From Halobacteriales archaeon QH_10_67_13 (GTDB lineage: Archaea; Halobacteriota; Halobacteria; Halobacteriales; Haloarculaceae): DNA of 23,960 nt. The notes beneath the pieces were generated by a model. That model was not told where the DNA came from and did no database searches. It saw nothing but the letters and a program-made list of their open reading frames with translations. Made by a program: the position numbers and the translations under genes. Shown here piece by piece: positions 8,101-15,238 of this stretch (position 1 is the first letter of the stretch; each line of letters opens with the position of its first letter). Location of the stretch: positions 1-23,960 of the forward strand of contig PXQL01000040.1 of NCBI GenBank assembly GCA_003021335.1, in the 5' to 3' direction.

Positions 8101-8280
8101 CTACTCTGCCGACTCGAGGGAGTCCTCGGGGACACCCTGTTCCTGTCCGTCCTCGAAGGAAACGGTGTAGTTGGGGTCGCCGAACATCGTCTCGACGACC
8201 TGCGCGATCGTTCCTTCCTCGCCGTCGAACTCGCTGTGCTTGTCGTGGAGAATCACGCGGTCGTCTTCCTCGAAACTCAT
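8101..8280 (-). CDS. Small acidic SH3/KOW-like haloarchaeal protein
   Basis: A 59-residue protein, MSFEEDDRVILHDKHSEFDG followed by EEGTIAQVVETMFGDPNYTV and SFEDGQEQGVPEDSLESAE. The pattern (polar strand, Gly turn, GTI/VxxV strand, YTVxFEDG strand, PEDSLE end) is that of small SH3-like or KOW-type barrels that often contact nucleic acid or proteins. I do not recognise a named family with certainty. It is first in the cluster with the DUF54 protein, Rpp30 and the nucleotidyltransferase. A T-rich element (minus-strand CCTTTTTGTCC, about 8301-8311) lies about 26 bases before its ATG, marking the likely operon promoter. Confidence 0.75.
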   Translation of the reverse strand: MSFEEDDRVILHDKHSEFDGEEGTIAQVVETMFGDPNYTVSFEDGQEQGVPEDSLESAE

Positions 8281-8340
8281 ACCAGGAGTTGCCCCGGTCC
8301 GGACAAAAAGGGCGCGATTCCCGGCGTCGGAGCGATCTCG

Positions 8341-8351
8341 AAGGCTTAAGC
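8341..8351 (+). promoter_or_regulatory. TATA-like element before the Nudix locus
   Basis: The AGGCTTAAGC-type element is centred about 29 bases before an ATG at 8375, not before the Nudix ATG at 8428 (82 bases). This placement suggests a leaderless transcript beginning at the short upstream ORF. Confidence 0.45.
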
Positions 8352-8374
8352 TCGCCCGCGAGCAAGACCGGCGT

Positions 8375-8431
8375 ATGGACAGGACAGCCGACGCGACCAC
8401 CCCGTCCCGCCCCGGCCCGGCCCCGTCATGA
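8375..8431 (+). CDS. Possible 18-residue leaderless leader peptide coupled to the Nudix gene
   Basis: ATG at 8375 opens an 18-codon frame (MDRTADATTPSRPGPAPS) whose TGA overlaps the Nudix ATG as ATGA. The TATA-like element at 8341-8351 fits initiation at this ATG. The Pro-rich end could slow ribosomes before re-initiation. There is no homology evidence; it may equally be untranslated leader. Confidence 0.3.
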   Translation: MDRTADATTPSRPGPAPS

Positions 8432-8929
8432 CTACCGTCGACGAGCTCTGGTATCTCGCCGACGAAGCCCGCGACCGGGCCGAGCGGACCTACTACCGGC
8501 TGGCCGACCGGTACGATCCCCTCGAGTTCGAGACGACGAAGCGAGTCTCCCGGGACCGGTTCCGGACCGTCGCCGAGCGGATCCGCGAGAACGGCGCCCC
8601 CTACGGCGCGCACACGCTTGCCTACCGGCCCGCCGGCGAGCTGGTGTTGGTGCGCCACGAGGCGGTCGGTCTGTGGGTGCTCCCCGGCGGCGAGGCCCGC
8701 GAGGGGGAGCCGTTTCCGGCGGCCGCCCGCCGGGAGCTGCGCGAGGAGACCGGCCTCAAGGCGACCTACGAGGGGCTGGGACTGCTCGGCCGGGTCGAGT
8801 TCCGGGCCGGCGAGCACGCCACCTGGGGCGTGCTCCCGATCTTCGAGGGGCGGACCGACGGCGAGCCGACCGCCCGACACCCGGGACCGGAACCAGCTCC
8901 GCCGGTGGATGGACCGCCGGCTGGAGTGA
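8428..8929 (+). pseudogene. Nudix hydrolase, frameshifted near the C-terminus
   Basis: The N-terminal 145 residues read as a typical haloarchaeal Nudix protein: a helical start (MTTVDELWYLADEARDRAER), GAPYGAHTLAYR, then a full Nudix box at about residues 86-108 (GGEAREGE...AARRELREETGL) with all catalytic Glu/Arg positions, and ATWGVLPIFEGR. After DGEPTA the original frame degenerates into Pro/Arg-rich sequence and runs to 8964, whereas a second frame gives a convincing family ending, DTRDRNQLRRWMDRRLE, stopping at 8929. The segment normally joining these (about 20 residues around an acidic-W-F stretch) is missing, so a short out-of-frame deletion at about 8868-8876 is likely. The catalytic box is intact, so a truncated product with an altered tail might still be active. 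Confidence 0.75.
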
Positions 8930-8970
8930 GGAGCCGTCAGCCGTATTGCCCGGGACTCCGTTGAACGCCC

Positions 8971-9795
8971 ATGTACGGGGTCGTCACCAGGAACGCCGAG
9001 GAACTCTCGTGGGCGGAGTTCGACCGCGGGTTCTACGAGGTCAAAGACGTCACGGGCCGCCAGGAGGACCCAGTCGCGGAGGGGGTAAACATGATCTCCT
9101 GTCACGGCGACTCGACGGCCGCACAGGACGAGGCGCTCGTCCCGGTCAGCGAGGAGGGACTGCCGGCCACCCGCGAACGCCAGTATTTCGACTGGGGGTA
9201 CGTCTGTCCGACCCACGACAGCTACCGCGAAGGGCTGCTCGAGTTGCTCGGGGACGCGGCCGCGGTCAACGGCGACGTTCGGCTCGACGACGTTGGCTTT
9301 CCCCGGCCGGAGTACTGTCACTGCGAGCGCTGCCAGCACCGGTTCGCAGACAGCGAGTTCGAGGACCGCAAGCGTTGGCGCGCGTCGGTGATCACCGCCT
9401 TCGTCGCCAGCGCGCGCGAGCGTGTCCCCGACGAGCTGTCGCTGACGCTGTACCCGGATCCGATGCCCGGACACCTCTACGAGCGCAGCGGGCTCGACCT
9501 CGCGGCACTCGAAGCGTACGTCGACCGGTTCGTCGTGCCCCTCTACGACACGGCCTACGAGACGACCTACTGGCTCGAGGCGCTGGCTCGCGGATTCCTC
9601 GACCGGCTGTCGACGCCGGTGTCGGTCGAGCTGTACGCCGTCGAGGTCGAGCTCGAGAACCTGGTACACGCCGCGGAGGTGGCCGAGACCTACGCCGACG
9701 AGGTGTACTTCGGATACGACGCCGGGACCGCCCGCGCGGCGATCCGACGACTGCGGGCCGAGGAGTCCGAGGGGACGACCCACGATCCTCGGTGA
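8971..9795 (+). CDS. Conserved hypothetical protein with CxCxxC motif, possible TIM-barrel hydrolase
   Basis: A 274-residue acidic protein, beginning MYGVVTRNAEELSWAEFDRG. It has WGYVCPTHDSYREGLLELLG, then RLDDVGFPRPEYCHCERCQHRF, a CxCxxC cluster followed by RF. The layout (a Tyr/Asp-containing strand, then a Cys pair with an RF ending, then SLTLYPDP-like and VPLYDTAYETTYWLE strands) recalls putative glycoside-hydrolase-like TIM barrels, in which a C-x-x-C...RF insertion is common. I cannot assign a substrate or family with confidence. There is no signal peptide, so it is likely cytoplasmic. It starts 6 bases after the out-of-frame Nudix stop and 41 bases after the original Nudix stop, so it may share that transcript. 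Confidence 0.7.
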   Translation: MYGVVTRNAEELSWAEFDRGFYEVKDVTGRQEDPVAEGVNMISCHGDSTAAQDEALVPVSEEGLPATRERQYFDWGYVCPTHDSYREGLLELLGDAAAVNGDVRLDDVGFPRPEYCHCERCQHRFADSEFEDRKRWRASVITAFVASARERVPDELSLTLYPDPMPGHLYERSGLDLAALEAYVDRFVVPLYDTAYETTYWLEALARGFLDRLSTPVSVELYAVEVELENLVHAAEVAETYADEVYFGYDAGTARAAIRRLRAEESEGTTHDPR

Positions 9796-9846
9796 CGCCC
9801 GCCCCCGACTCCCCGGAGTGTCCGCCCGAGACTGTGCGGCCGACAG

Positions 9847-9856
9847 AGTAAAACGG
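9847..9856 (+). promoter_or_regulatory. Probable TATA box of the PhoU/TrkA-C gene
   Basis: GAGTAAAACGG is centred about 26 bases before the ATG at 9877, in a strongly GC-rich intergenic stretch. Confidence 0.45.
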
Positions 9857-9876
9857 CGGTCGCGAGAACCTCCCGT

Positions 9877-11097
9877 ATGGCTCCCACCGGCGGCGACGAC
9901 CAGCAGTCGGTCGAGTACCGGCCGGTCGGAGTGACGGAGCTTCTGAGCGCGATGAAAGACACCTCCGAGCTGCTCGTCGATCTGGCGTACTCGGCGCTGT
10001 TGCACGACAGTCCCGACCTCGCCGAGGAGGTGCTCGCCCTGGAGTCCCGGATGGACCGACTCCAGCTCCAAGCTCGGATGAACCTCCTCATGTCCGCCCG
10101 GAACCCGACCGACGCGGGACAGCTCGCGCCCGTCCTGGGAATCGTCGGGGCGACCGAGAAGATCAGCGAAGCCGCCGGCGACATCGCCGCCGTCGTGCTC
10201 GACGAGACCGCCCTGCCCGCGGCGATCCGGGCTCGGCTTCCGGACGCCGTCGAGGTGCTCGCCCGCGCGGAGCTCGTCGCCGCCTCGCCGTACGCCGACC
10301 GACGGTTGGGGGCGATCGACTTAGAAACCGAGACCGGCGTTCGAGTCATCGCCGTCCGGACGGCGGACGGCTGGACGATCGATCCCGACGCGGAGACACG
10401 CCTCGATCCCGGCGCGGTGTTGCTGCTCCGCGGGGACGACGAGTCGATCACCGGCGTCTACGAAACCGTCACCGGCGAGCCACACGAGCGGGACCCGGCA
10501 GACCCCGACACCGGGTTCGACCCCGACGCCGGCGAGAGAGACATCGCCGACCTCGACCGGGCGGTCACCTCGATCGTCCTGATGAAAGACGTCAGCGAGC
10601 TCGCGGTCGATCTCGCGTACGCGAGCGTCCTGTTCGACGACGAAGCGCTGGCCCGGGAGGTCCGCTCGCTTGAGGTCGAGACCGACGCCCTGCAGAGCCG
10701 GCTCGAAACCTGGACGCTCCGTGCCGCCGGACAACTCGATGATCCGGCCTCTCTGGCCGGCCTGCTCGGGATCGCGAACGGCACCGAACAGATCAGCGAC
10801 GCGGCACTCGAGATCTCCGAGGGGATCCTCCGGGACATCGACACGCACCCGGTGATCGCCGAGTCGGTTCGCGAAAGCGACCTCGCGGTCAGGCGCGTTA
10901 CGGTCGGGGAGAGACACCGGCTGGCGGGCGCGACCCTCGCGGAGGTGTACGACGCGTACCCGGGCGTGTCCGCGATCGCGATCCGGCGGGACGACGAGTG
11001 GCTATTCTACCCCAATGAGTCGACGACGATCGCGGCCGAGGACGTTCTGATCGTCCGCGGAACGTGGGCCGCCACCGACGAACTGGTGGCCGATTAA
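9877..11097 (+). CDS. Duplicated PhoU-like/TrkA-C (RCK_C) regulatory protein
   Basis: A 406-residue soluble protein made of two homologous halves. Each half has a helical PhoU-like segment (VTELLSAMKDTSELLVDLAY at about 18; VTSIVLMKDVSELAVDLAYA at about 228), an ATEKISEAAGDIA or GTEQISDAALEIS helix, and then an RCK_C/TrkA_C beta domain (GVRVIAVRTADGWTIDP...LLLRGDDE; GVSAIAIRRDDEWLFYP...LIVRGTW). TrkA-C domains bind small ligands or ions and gate transporters or channels. In haloarchaea such genes often accompany the paired MgtE half-genes, and here it faces them tail to tail, its stop overlapping the stop of the second MgtE gene by 4 bases. I infer that it controls this cation transporter. 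There is no membrane segment. Confidence 0.85.
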   Translation: MAPTGGDDQQSVEYRPVGVTELLSAMKDTSELLVDLAYSALLHDSPDLAEEVLALESRMDRLQLQARMNLLMSARNPTDAGQLAPVLGIVGATEKISEAAGDIAAVVLDETALPAAIRARLPDAVEVLARAELVAASPYADRRLGAIDLETETGVRVIAVRTADGWTIDPDAETRLDPGAVLLLRGDDESITGVYETVTGEPHERDPADPDTGFDPDAGERDIADLDRAVTSIVLMKDVSELAVDLAYASVLFDDEALAREVRSLEVETDALQSRLETWTLRAAGQLDDPASLAGLLGIANGTEQISDAALEISEGILRDIDTHPVIAESVRESDLAVRRVTVGERHRLAGATLAEVYDAYPGVSAIAIRRDDEWLFYPNESTTIAAEDVLIVRGTWAATDELVAD

Positions 11098-11666
11098 GCG
11101 AGCACCCACCGCGCGACGCCGAGAAAGATCACCATCCCGAACACGTCGACGACGTTCGTCACGATCGGGATCGTCGTGTCGTCGGGGTCGATTCCCAGCC
11201 GGTAGGAGACGTAGGCGGTCCCCAGGCTGAACGCCACCGCGATGACCGCGATCGCCGTACCGCTTGTCAGCGCGATCACGAGCACGGTTCCGAGCCCGAG
11301 CCCGGATCCGACGAACCGTCCCATTCCCCAGACGCCGACCGCGAGGGCGGTAAACACCGTCCCGGCGAGGGCAAACACCGCGGCGACGTTTGCCCAGAGC
11401 ACCCGATCCCGGGGATCGAGCGCGGTGGTGCCGAGGTGAAATCGGGTGGTGAGCCGCGAGGCAAGGATCGCGCCGAGGTTCCCCCCGGTGCCGATCATCG
11501 TCGGAACCATCACCGCGAGGACCCCATACTCCGTCAGAAACGCCCGCGCGTCCTCGAGGGCGATCCCGGCCACGAGCACGACCGCCGAGAGGACGACCAA
11601 CAGCGGGAACATCGTCCCGACGATCGACTGCCACCGCCAGCCTCCGAGTGTCTCTCGGTGAGCCAT
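11094..11666 (-). CDS. MgtE/SLC41-type divalent cation transporter, second half-gene
   Basis: A 190-residue integral membrane protein, starting MAHRETLGGWRWQSIVGTMF. It has five hydrophobic helices and the MgtE-domain signatures MVPTMIGTGGNLGAILASRL (with the GGN motif) and DDTTIPIVTNVVDVFGMVIF (P-x-x-T-x-x-D near the last helix). Magnesium or other divalent cation transport is the family expectation. Haloarchaea commonly encode MgtE as two adjacent half-genes that would pair in the membrane. The ATG at 11666 overlaps the inferred stop of the first half (TGATG), indicating coupled translation. This half appears complete; its partner is damaged. Confidence 0.88.
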   Translation of the reverse strand: MAHRETLGGWRWQSIVGTMFPLLVVLSAVVLVAGIALEDARAFLTEYGVLAVMVPTMIGTGGNLGAILASRLTTRFHLGTTALDPRDRVLWANVAAVFALAGTVFTALAVGVWGMGRFVGSGLGLGTVLVIALTSGTAIAVIAVAFSLGTAYVSYRLGIDPDDTTIPIVTNVVDVFGMVIFLGVARWVLA

Positions 11667-12177
11667 CAAAACACCCGATCGGTCCGACGAGGTTGTCGGG
11701 GTCATAGCCCCGCTCGAACCCCACGAACATCACCGCCAACAGCCCGACGACCAGCACGACCGCGGTCAACGCGCCGGCCACGAGCATGATCGCGATTAGC
11801 TGCGCGAGCGCGGCCGCCTCCCAGCCGAGGACCGCGAGCACGCCCCATGTGAGCACGGCGATGACGACCGAGATCCCGATCCCGTTGACGATGGAGGCGA
11901 CGACCGCGTTCACCAGCCGGTCGTCGTGCGTGAACGTCGGATCGATCAGCCCCTGGTGGAGTCCGCTCGCGATCCGTCCGCCGAGAGCGCCGTAGACGTT
12001 TCCGCGGGTCGCCAGGAAGATCGGCACCATCACGAGCAGCCCCGGCACGTCCGCGACCGCCGCGACCAGCGACTCGAGCACTACTCCCGCGAACAGCCCC
12101 CCACACAGCGCGACGCCGAGTACCGGCAGTGCCTGTCGGTAGATCGACCAGAATTCGGCCCGGGGGTCTGCGGCCAC
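11666..12177 (-). pseudogene. MgtE/SLC41-type transporter, first half-gene, C-terminus lost
   Basis: From the GTG at 12177 (VAADPRAEFWSIYRQALPVL) the frame gives a typical MgtE half: GLLVMVPIFLATRGNVYGAL, GRIASGLHQG, several helices and ERGYDPDNLVGPI. At that point the family continues with a VTTxGDxxG segment and a last membrane helix of roughly 20-25 residues. Instead the sequence jumps within a few bases to GTGTTTTGATG, which looks like the normal gene end (V-F-stop) overlapping the next ATG but in a different frame. In the current frame the protein runs on as Arg-rich nonsense to 11002, antisense to its neighbours. A deletion near 11669-11685 is the simplest explanation. The bound-cation Asp of the missing segment would be lost, so a functional pair is doubtful. 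Confidence 0.75.
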
Positions 12178-12198
12178 GTGTGGGCGTGGCCGGGTCGG

Positions 12199-12206
12199 AT
12201 ATTAAG
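12199..12206 (-). promoter_or_regulatory. Probable TATA box of the first MgtE gene
   Basis: Minus-strand CTTAATAT is centred 26 bases before the GTG at 12177 in the short gap after brp, supporting a leaderless GTG start and a transcript separate from bat-brp. Confidence 0.55.
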
Positions 12207-12218
12207 CGTACCGACCCG

Positions 12219-13172
12219 TCACAGCAGCCCCTGCTCGCGGTCGAGCCAGGTGACGACGACGACGTGTGGCAGGGTCAACACCGCGATCAACACGAGATAC
12301 AGCCCGACGATATCGGGCACGCCGGTCGGACTGGTCGGCACCGCGGCGTACAGCCCGCCCAGCAGCGCAATCGAGGCGACGGTCAGGGGGGCGGCGTCGC
12401 GGGCGAACCGTCGGGCCGGCCCGAGGATCTCCCCGCGCCCGACCGCGCTCGCCGAGCGATCGTGCAGCAGGACCGTCCGGGCGACGTGGCGCAGCGAGTG
12501 CCAGAAACAAAAGTAGATCCCGATCGCGAGGATCGGCGGCACGATCAAGAAGAAGCCGGTCAGGACGGCGATCTCGGTGGCGTCGACCTGCCAGGCCTCG
12601 ATCGCGTCGGTCCGGCGGTAGCCCACCCCGAGCGCGCCGAGGGCACTCGCGACGTAGACGGCCCCGACCGCGAGCCGTGCCTCGAGGCTGAACGCCGGCT
12701 CGAGCGCTGCCGCCGCGCCCTCGTCGAACAGCCCGACCAACGTCTCCGCGACGAAGGCGTACTCCTCAGGAAACGCCACCAGCGGAACGAGCATCGGTGC
12801 GCCGCCCCGAACGAGGATCGTCAACGCCTGCGTGTCCCGCCGGTCGAGGTAATCGACCCCGACGAAATCCCGCAGCGGGTACAGCTCCCCCTCGCCCCAG
12901 TGATACCAGGTCATCAGAATAAACGCCACGAAGGCCACGACCGGCGCCAGGAACCACGCGACCGCATACAGCCCGCCGACGACGAGGTAGATACCGGCGA
13001 CGACGCCGAACCACCGACGGTCGGGCCGTTCGTCCCGCCACCGCGCGATCGCCCCCACGAGCCCCGCCAGGATCGCCGTCCCCCCCAAAGCGAGCCAGCC
13101 CGACCGGATCGCCCACGAGCGGGCGGTCTCGCGGGCCTGGGCCCCCGGGATGGCGATCGTCGGCGCGCTCAT
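12219..13172 (-). CDS. brp: Brp/Blh-type beta-carotene 15,15'-dioxygenase, N-terminal His motif absent
   Basis: A 317-residue multi-helix membrane protein of the Brp (bacterio-opsin-related protein) family, which cleaves beta-carotene to retinal, the rhodopsin chromophore. Recognisable are FILMTWYHWGEGELYPLRDF (His91) and the late helix IYFCFWHSLRHVARTV (His225 and His229), which match three of the four metal-binding His residues known for Blh. The expected early HGxxD(H) motif is missing: no His occurs before residue 91, and the stretch GTAILAGLVGAIARWRDERP goes directly from the first helix to an Arg-rich loop. The protein is also about 40 residues shorter than the Halobacterium Brp I recall. 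An in-frame deletion is likely, so activity is uncertain. The ATG overlaps the bat stop (ATGA), making a bat-brp operon. Confidence 0.82.
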   Translation of the reverse strand: MSAPTIAIPGAQARETARSWAIRSGWLALGGTAILAGLVGAIARWRDERPDRRWFGVVAGIYLVVGGLYAVAWFLAPVVAFVAFILMTWYHWGEGELYPLRDFVGVDYLDRRDTQALTILVRGGAPMLVPLVAFPEEYAFVAETLVGLFDEGAAAALEPAFSLEARLAVGAVYVASALGALGVGYRRTDAIEAWQVDATEIAVLTGFFLIVPPILAIGIYFCFWHSLRHVARTVLLHDRSASAVGRGEILGPARRFARDAAPLTVASIALLGGLYAAVPTSPTGVPDIVGLYLVLIAVLTLPHVVVVTWLDREQGLL

Positions 13173-15142
13173 TGCTCGAACAGCGTCTCGAGGACCTTCT
13201 GCTGGGCCGTCCGGAGGTGCTGGTGGTAGGTCTGGCGGGCGATGTCCATCGTCTGTGCGAGCTCCTTCCCCGAGACCGGGCGTGGCGTCTCGAAGTAATC
13301 GCTCCGGTAGGCCGTCTCGAGGGCGGTGTACTGCCGTTCGGTTAGCGCGGCGTCGATCGCGCTCGTCAGCTCGGCGGGCGGGCGGGGCTCACGCTCGCGG
13401 TCCTGCTGGCGGACGAGATCGATCCCGGCGTAGTGCTCTTCAAGAACCGATACCAGCGCCCGCACGTCACCCTCCGGCGGCGCGTCGACGACCAGCCGCG
13501 CGGGCTCGTCGGGCCCGTTCGTCGAGAGGGTCCGGATCGTGGCGCCGTACTCGGCCAGCTCGTTGAGCGCGCCGGCCGCCGCCGGCTCGACCGACACGGC
13601 CGTCGAGCCGTTCTGGCTCGCGAGTACGACCCCGTCGGTGACGCTGTCGGCCCGGTCGATCGCGGCCCGTGCCGCCTCGCTCGGTACCGCGAGCGTTAGA
13701 AACAGCCGCAGCGAGCCATCCTCGTTTCGAGTCGTGGCCTCGTACTCGACCGGTCCCCCGGTTCGGTCGGCCAGCTCGACGGTCGGGAACCCCGAATCCG
13801 CGATGTCGACGCCCACCTCGGTAACGCGCTCGGCCTGCAACACCTGCTTTGCCTCCGCAGCGTTGAGTCCGCTCGCGATCAGCCGTCCGACCGCCTGAAG
13901 TACGAGCGTCTCCCGGCGGTCAAGCGACTCCGGGCCCTCGGTGTAGATCGCGATTAGACCGTAGGTGGTTCTGCCGTAGGTGAGCGGCACTACCGCGACG
14001 GAGGCCGCCCCGAACCGATCGGGGGCGAGCCGCGGGGGCAGCTGGTCGGCCGCAGAGGATACCTCGACGGTGCCCTGCCTTCGGGCCCGCGCGAACAGCG
14101 TCCCAGTCAGATCGGTCTCCCGGGCCTCGACGATCCCGCCGGTCCCCGCCGAGGCCCGGACCGTGACGGTGTTCTCGATCGAGGGAAACTCTCCGAAGAC
14201 GGCGTGTGTGAACCCGTCCCTGTCGACGATCGCCTCACAGACTTGTCGCTCGATCTCGTCTCTGTGTGTCGTCCGCGCGAGGATCTCCGCCACGTCGCTT
14301 ACGAGTTCGCTGGTCCGTCCGAGCACCCGCTCGAGTGACTCGCGTTCGTCGCGTAACGCGGCGACCCGCTGTTGGGCCCGCGACTCCCGCTCGCGCCGCT
14401 CGGTTACGTCCGCGTGGGTTTGGACGACGAACGCGGTCTCGCCGTCGTCCCGAATCGGGCCCGCTTCGATGCGGTTCCAGAACGGCTCGCCGTCTTCCCG
14501 GTAGTTCAGCCCCTCGACCGCGACCGGCCCCTCCCGGGCCCGTTCGAGCTCTGCGACCGCGCTCTCGGCGGTGTCGGGCCCGTGTAGGTAGTCCTGTCCC
14601 CGCCCGAGGACGAACCGCTCGTCGTAGCCGGTCAGCTCTCGGTAGGCGGGGTTCGCGTACACGACCGGTGTGTCGGGTTGGGTCGGATCGACGACGGTCA
14701 CGCCGACCGGCGCCTCCTCTATCGCCCGGATCAAGGCCCCGGCGGACGGCTCCGGAACGCTGGCGATCCCGGTGGCGTGTTCTGTTACCGTCACCTCCTC
14801 CAGGAGTCCACACAGCCGATCCGGTCCCTCGGATTTGGTAACGTAAGCCGCGATGTCGGTCGCTACCGCCCGTCCGGCGACGCGCTCATCGCCGTGGGCG
14901 GTGTACACGATGACCGGCACGGTCTCGTCGACCGCCCGGATCCGCTCGAGCACGTCGAAGGCGTCGCCGTCCGGGAGCCGGTGTTCGGTGACGACGGCGT
15001 CGAACCGCAGGCTCCGGAGCTGGGCCGCGGCCTCCGAGACCGATTCCGCGGCGGTCGGTCCCCACCCCTCCTCTTCGAGCGTCGTGATGGTCTCCTCGGT
15101 CGTCGCCGACCCGTCGACCACCAGCGTCCGTTCCGTTGCCAC
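13169..15142 (-). CDS. bat: Bat, bacterio-opsin activator (receiver-PAS-GAF-HTH)
   Basis: A 657-residue regulator of the Bat family, activator of rhodopsin, brp and carotenoid genes in Halobacterium. Residues 1-120 form a receiver-like domain (TLVVDG, VIVYTAHGDERVA with Thr81, AYVTKSEG with Lys103), but the phospho-acceptor position is Glu53 (VVTEHRLPDG), not Asp. A PAS domain lies at about 130-255 (RAIEEAPVGVTVVDPTQPDT, ANPAYRELTGYDE, TERRERESRAQQ). A GAF-like domain lies at about 275-425. A Bat-type bacterio-opsin activator segment and the HTH follow: LTERQYTALETAYRSDYFET and GKELAQTMDIARQTYHQHLR. PAS and GAF probably sense redox or light. The GTG start at 15142 lies 28 bases after a GTTAAC element. 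Its frame is intact and it overlaps brp. Confidence 0.92.
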   Translation of the reverse strand: MATERTLVVDGSATTEETITTLEEEGWGPTAAESVSEAAAQLRSLRFDAVVTEHRLPDGDAFDVLERIRAVDETVPVIVYTAHGDERVAGRAVATDIAAYVTKSEGPDRLCGLLEEVTVTEHATGIASVPEPSAGALIRAIEEAPVGVTVVDPTQPDTPVVYANPAYRELTGYDERFVLGRGQDYLHGPDTAESAVAELERAREGPVAVEGLNYREDGEPFWNRIEAGPIRDDGETAFVVQTHADVTERRERESRAQQRVAALRDERESLERVLGRTSELVSDVAEILARTTHRDEIERQVCEAIVDRDGFTHAVFGEFPSIENTVTVRASAGTGGIVEARETDLTGTLFARARRQGTVEVSSAADQLPPRLAPDRFGAASVAVVPLTYGRTTYGLIAIYTEGPESLDRRETLVLQAVGRLIASGLNAAEAKQVLQAERVTEVGVDIADSGFPTVELADRTGGPVEYEATTRNEDGSLRLFLTLAVPSEAARAAIDRADSVTDGVVLASQNGSTAVSVEPAAAGALNELAEYGATIRTLSTNGPDEPARLVVDAPPEGDVRALVSVLEEHYAGIDLVRQQDREREPRPPAELTSAIDAALTERQYTALETAYRSDYFETPRPVSGKELAQTMDIARQTYHQHLRTAQQKVLETLFEQ

Positions 15143-15206
15143 AATCGGTTACGTACGGTCACCATCCTGTTAACCGTTGTGAACCGTGCCTTCGGCGGAC
15201 GATCAG

Positions 15207-15216
15207 CTTTTTATTT
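15207..15216 (+). promoter_or_regulatory. TATA box of the OLD-like ATPase gene
   Basis: CTTTTTATTT is centred 27 bases before the ATG at 15239. It lies in the 96-base divergent region shared with bat, whose own element (minus-strand GTTAAC, about 15169-15174) is about 40 bases away. Confidence 0.6.
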
Positions 15217-15238
15217 GCTTTGGGATAACAGCAATGTG

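Noticed and set aside
8281..10071. Long open frame on the minus strand continuing upstream of the SH3-like protein
   Set aside because: It is antisense to the Nudix, CxCxxC and TrkA-C genes. High GC leaves few stop codons, so such frames are shadows.
14678..15238. Upstream extension of the OLD-like ATPase frame
   Set aside because: It overlaps bat on the opposite strand and crosses the promoter region; the protein family begins at MKLESLRVRHYR and a TATA box lies 27 bases before this ATG.
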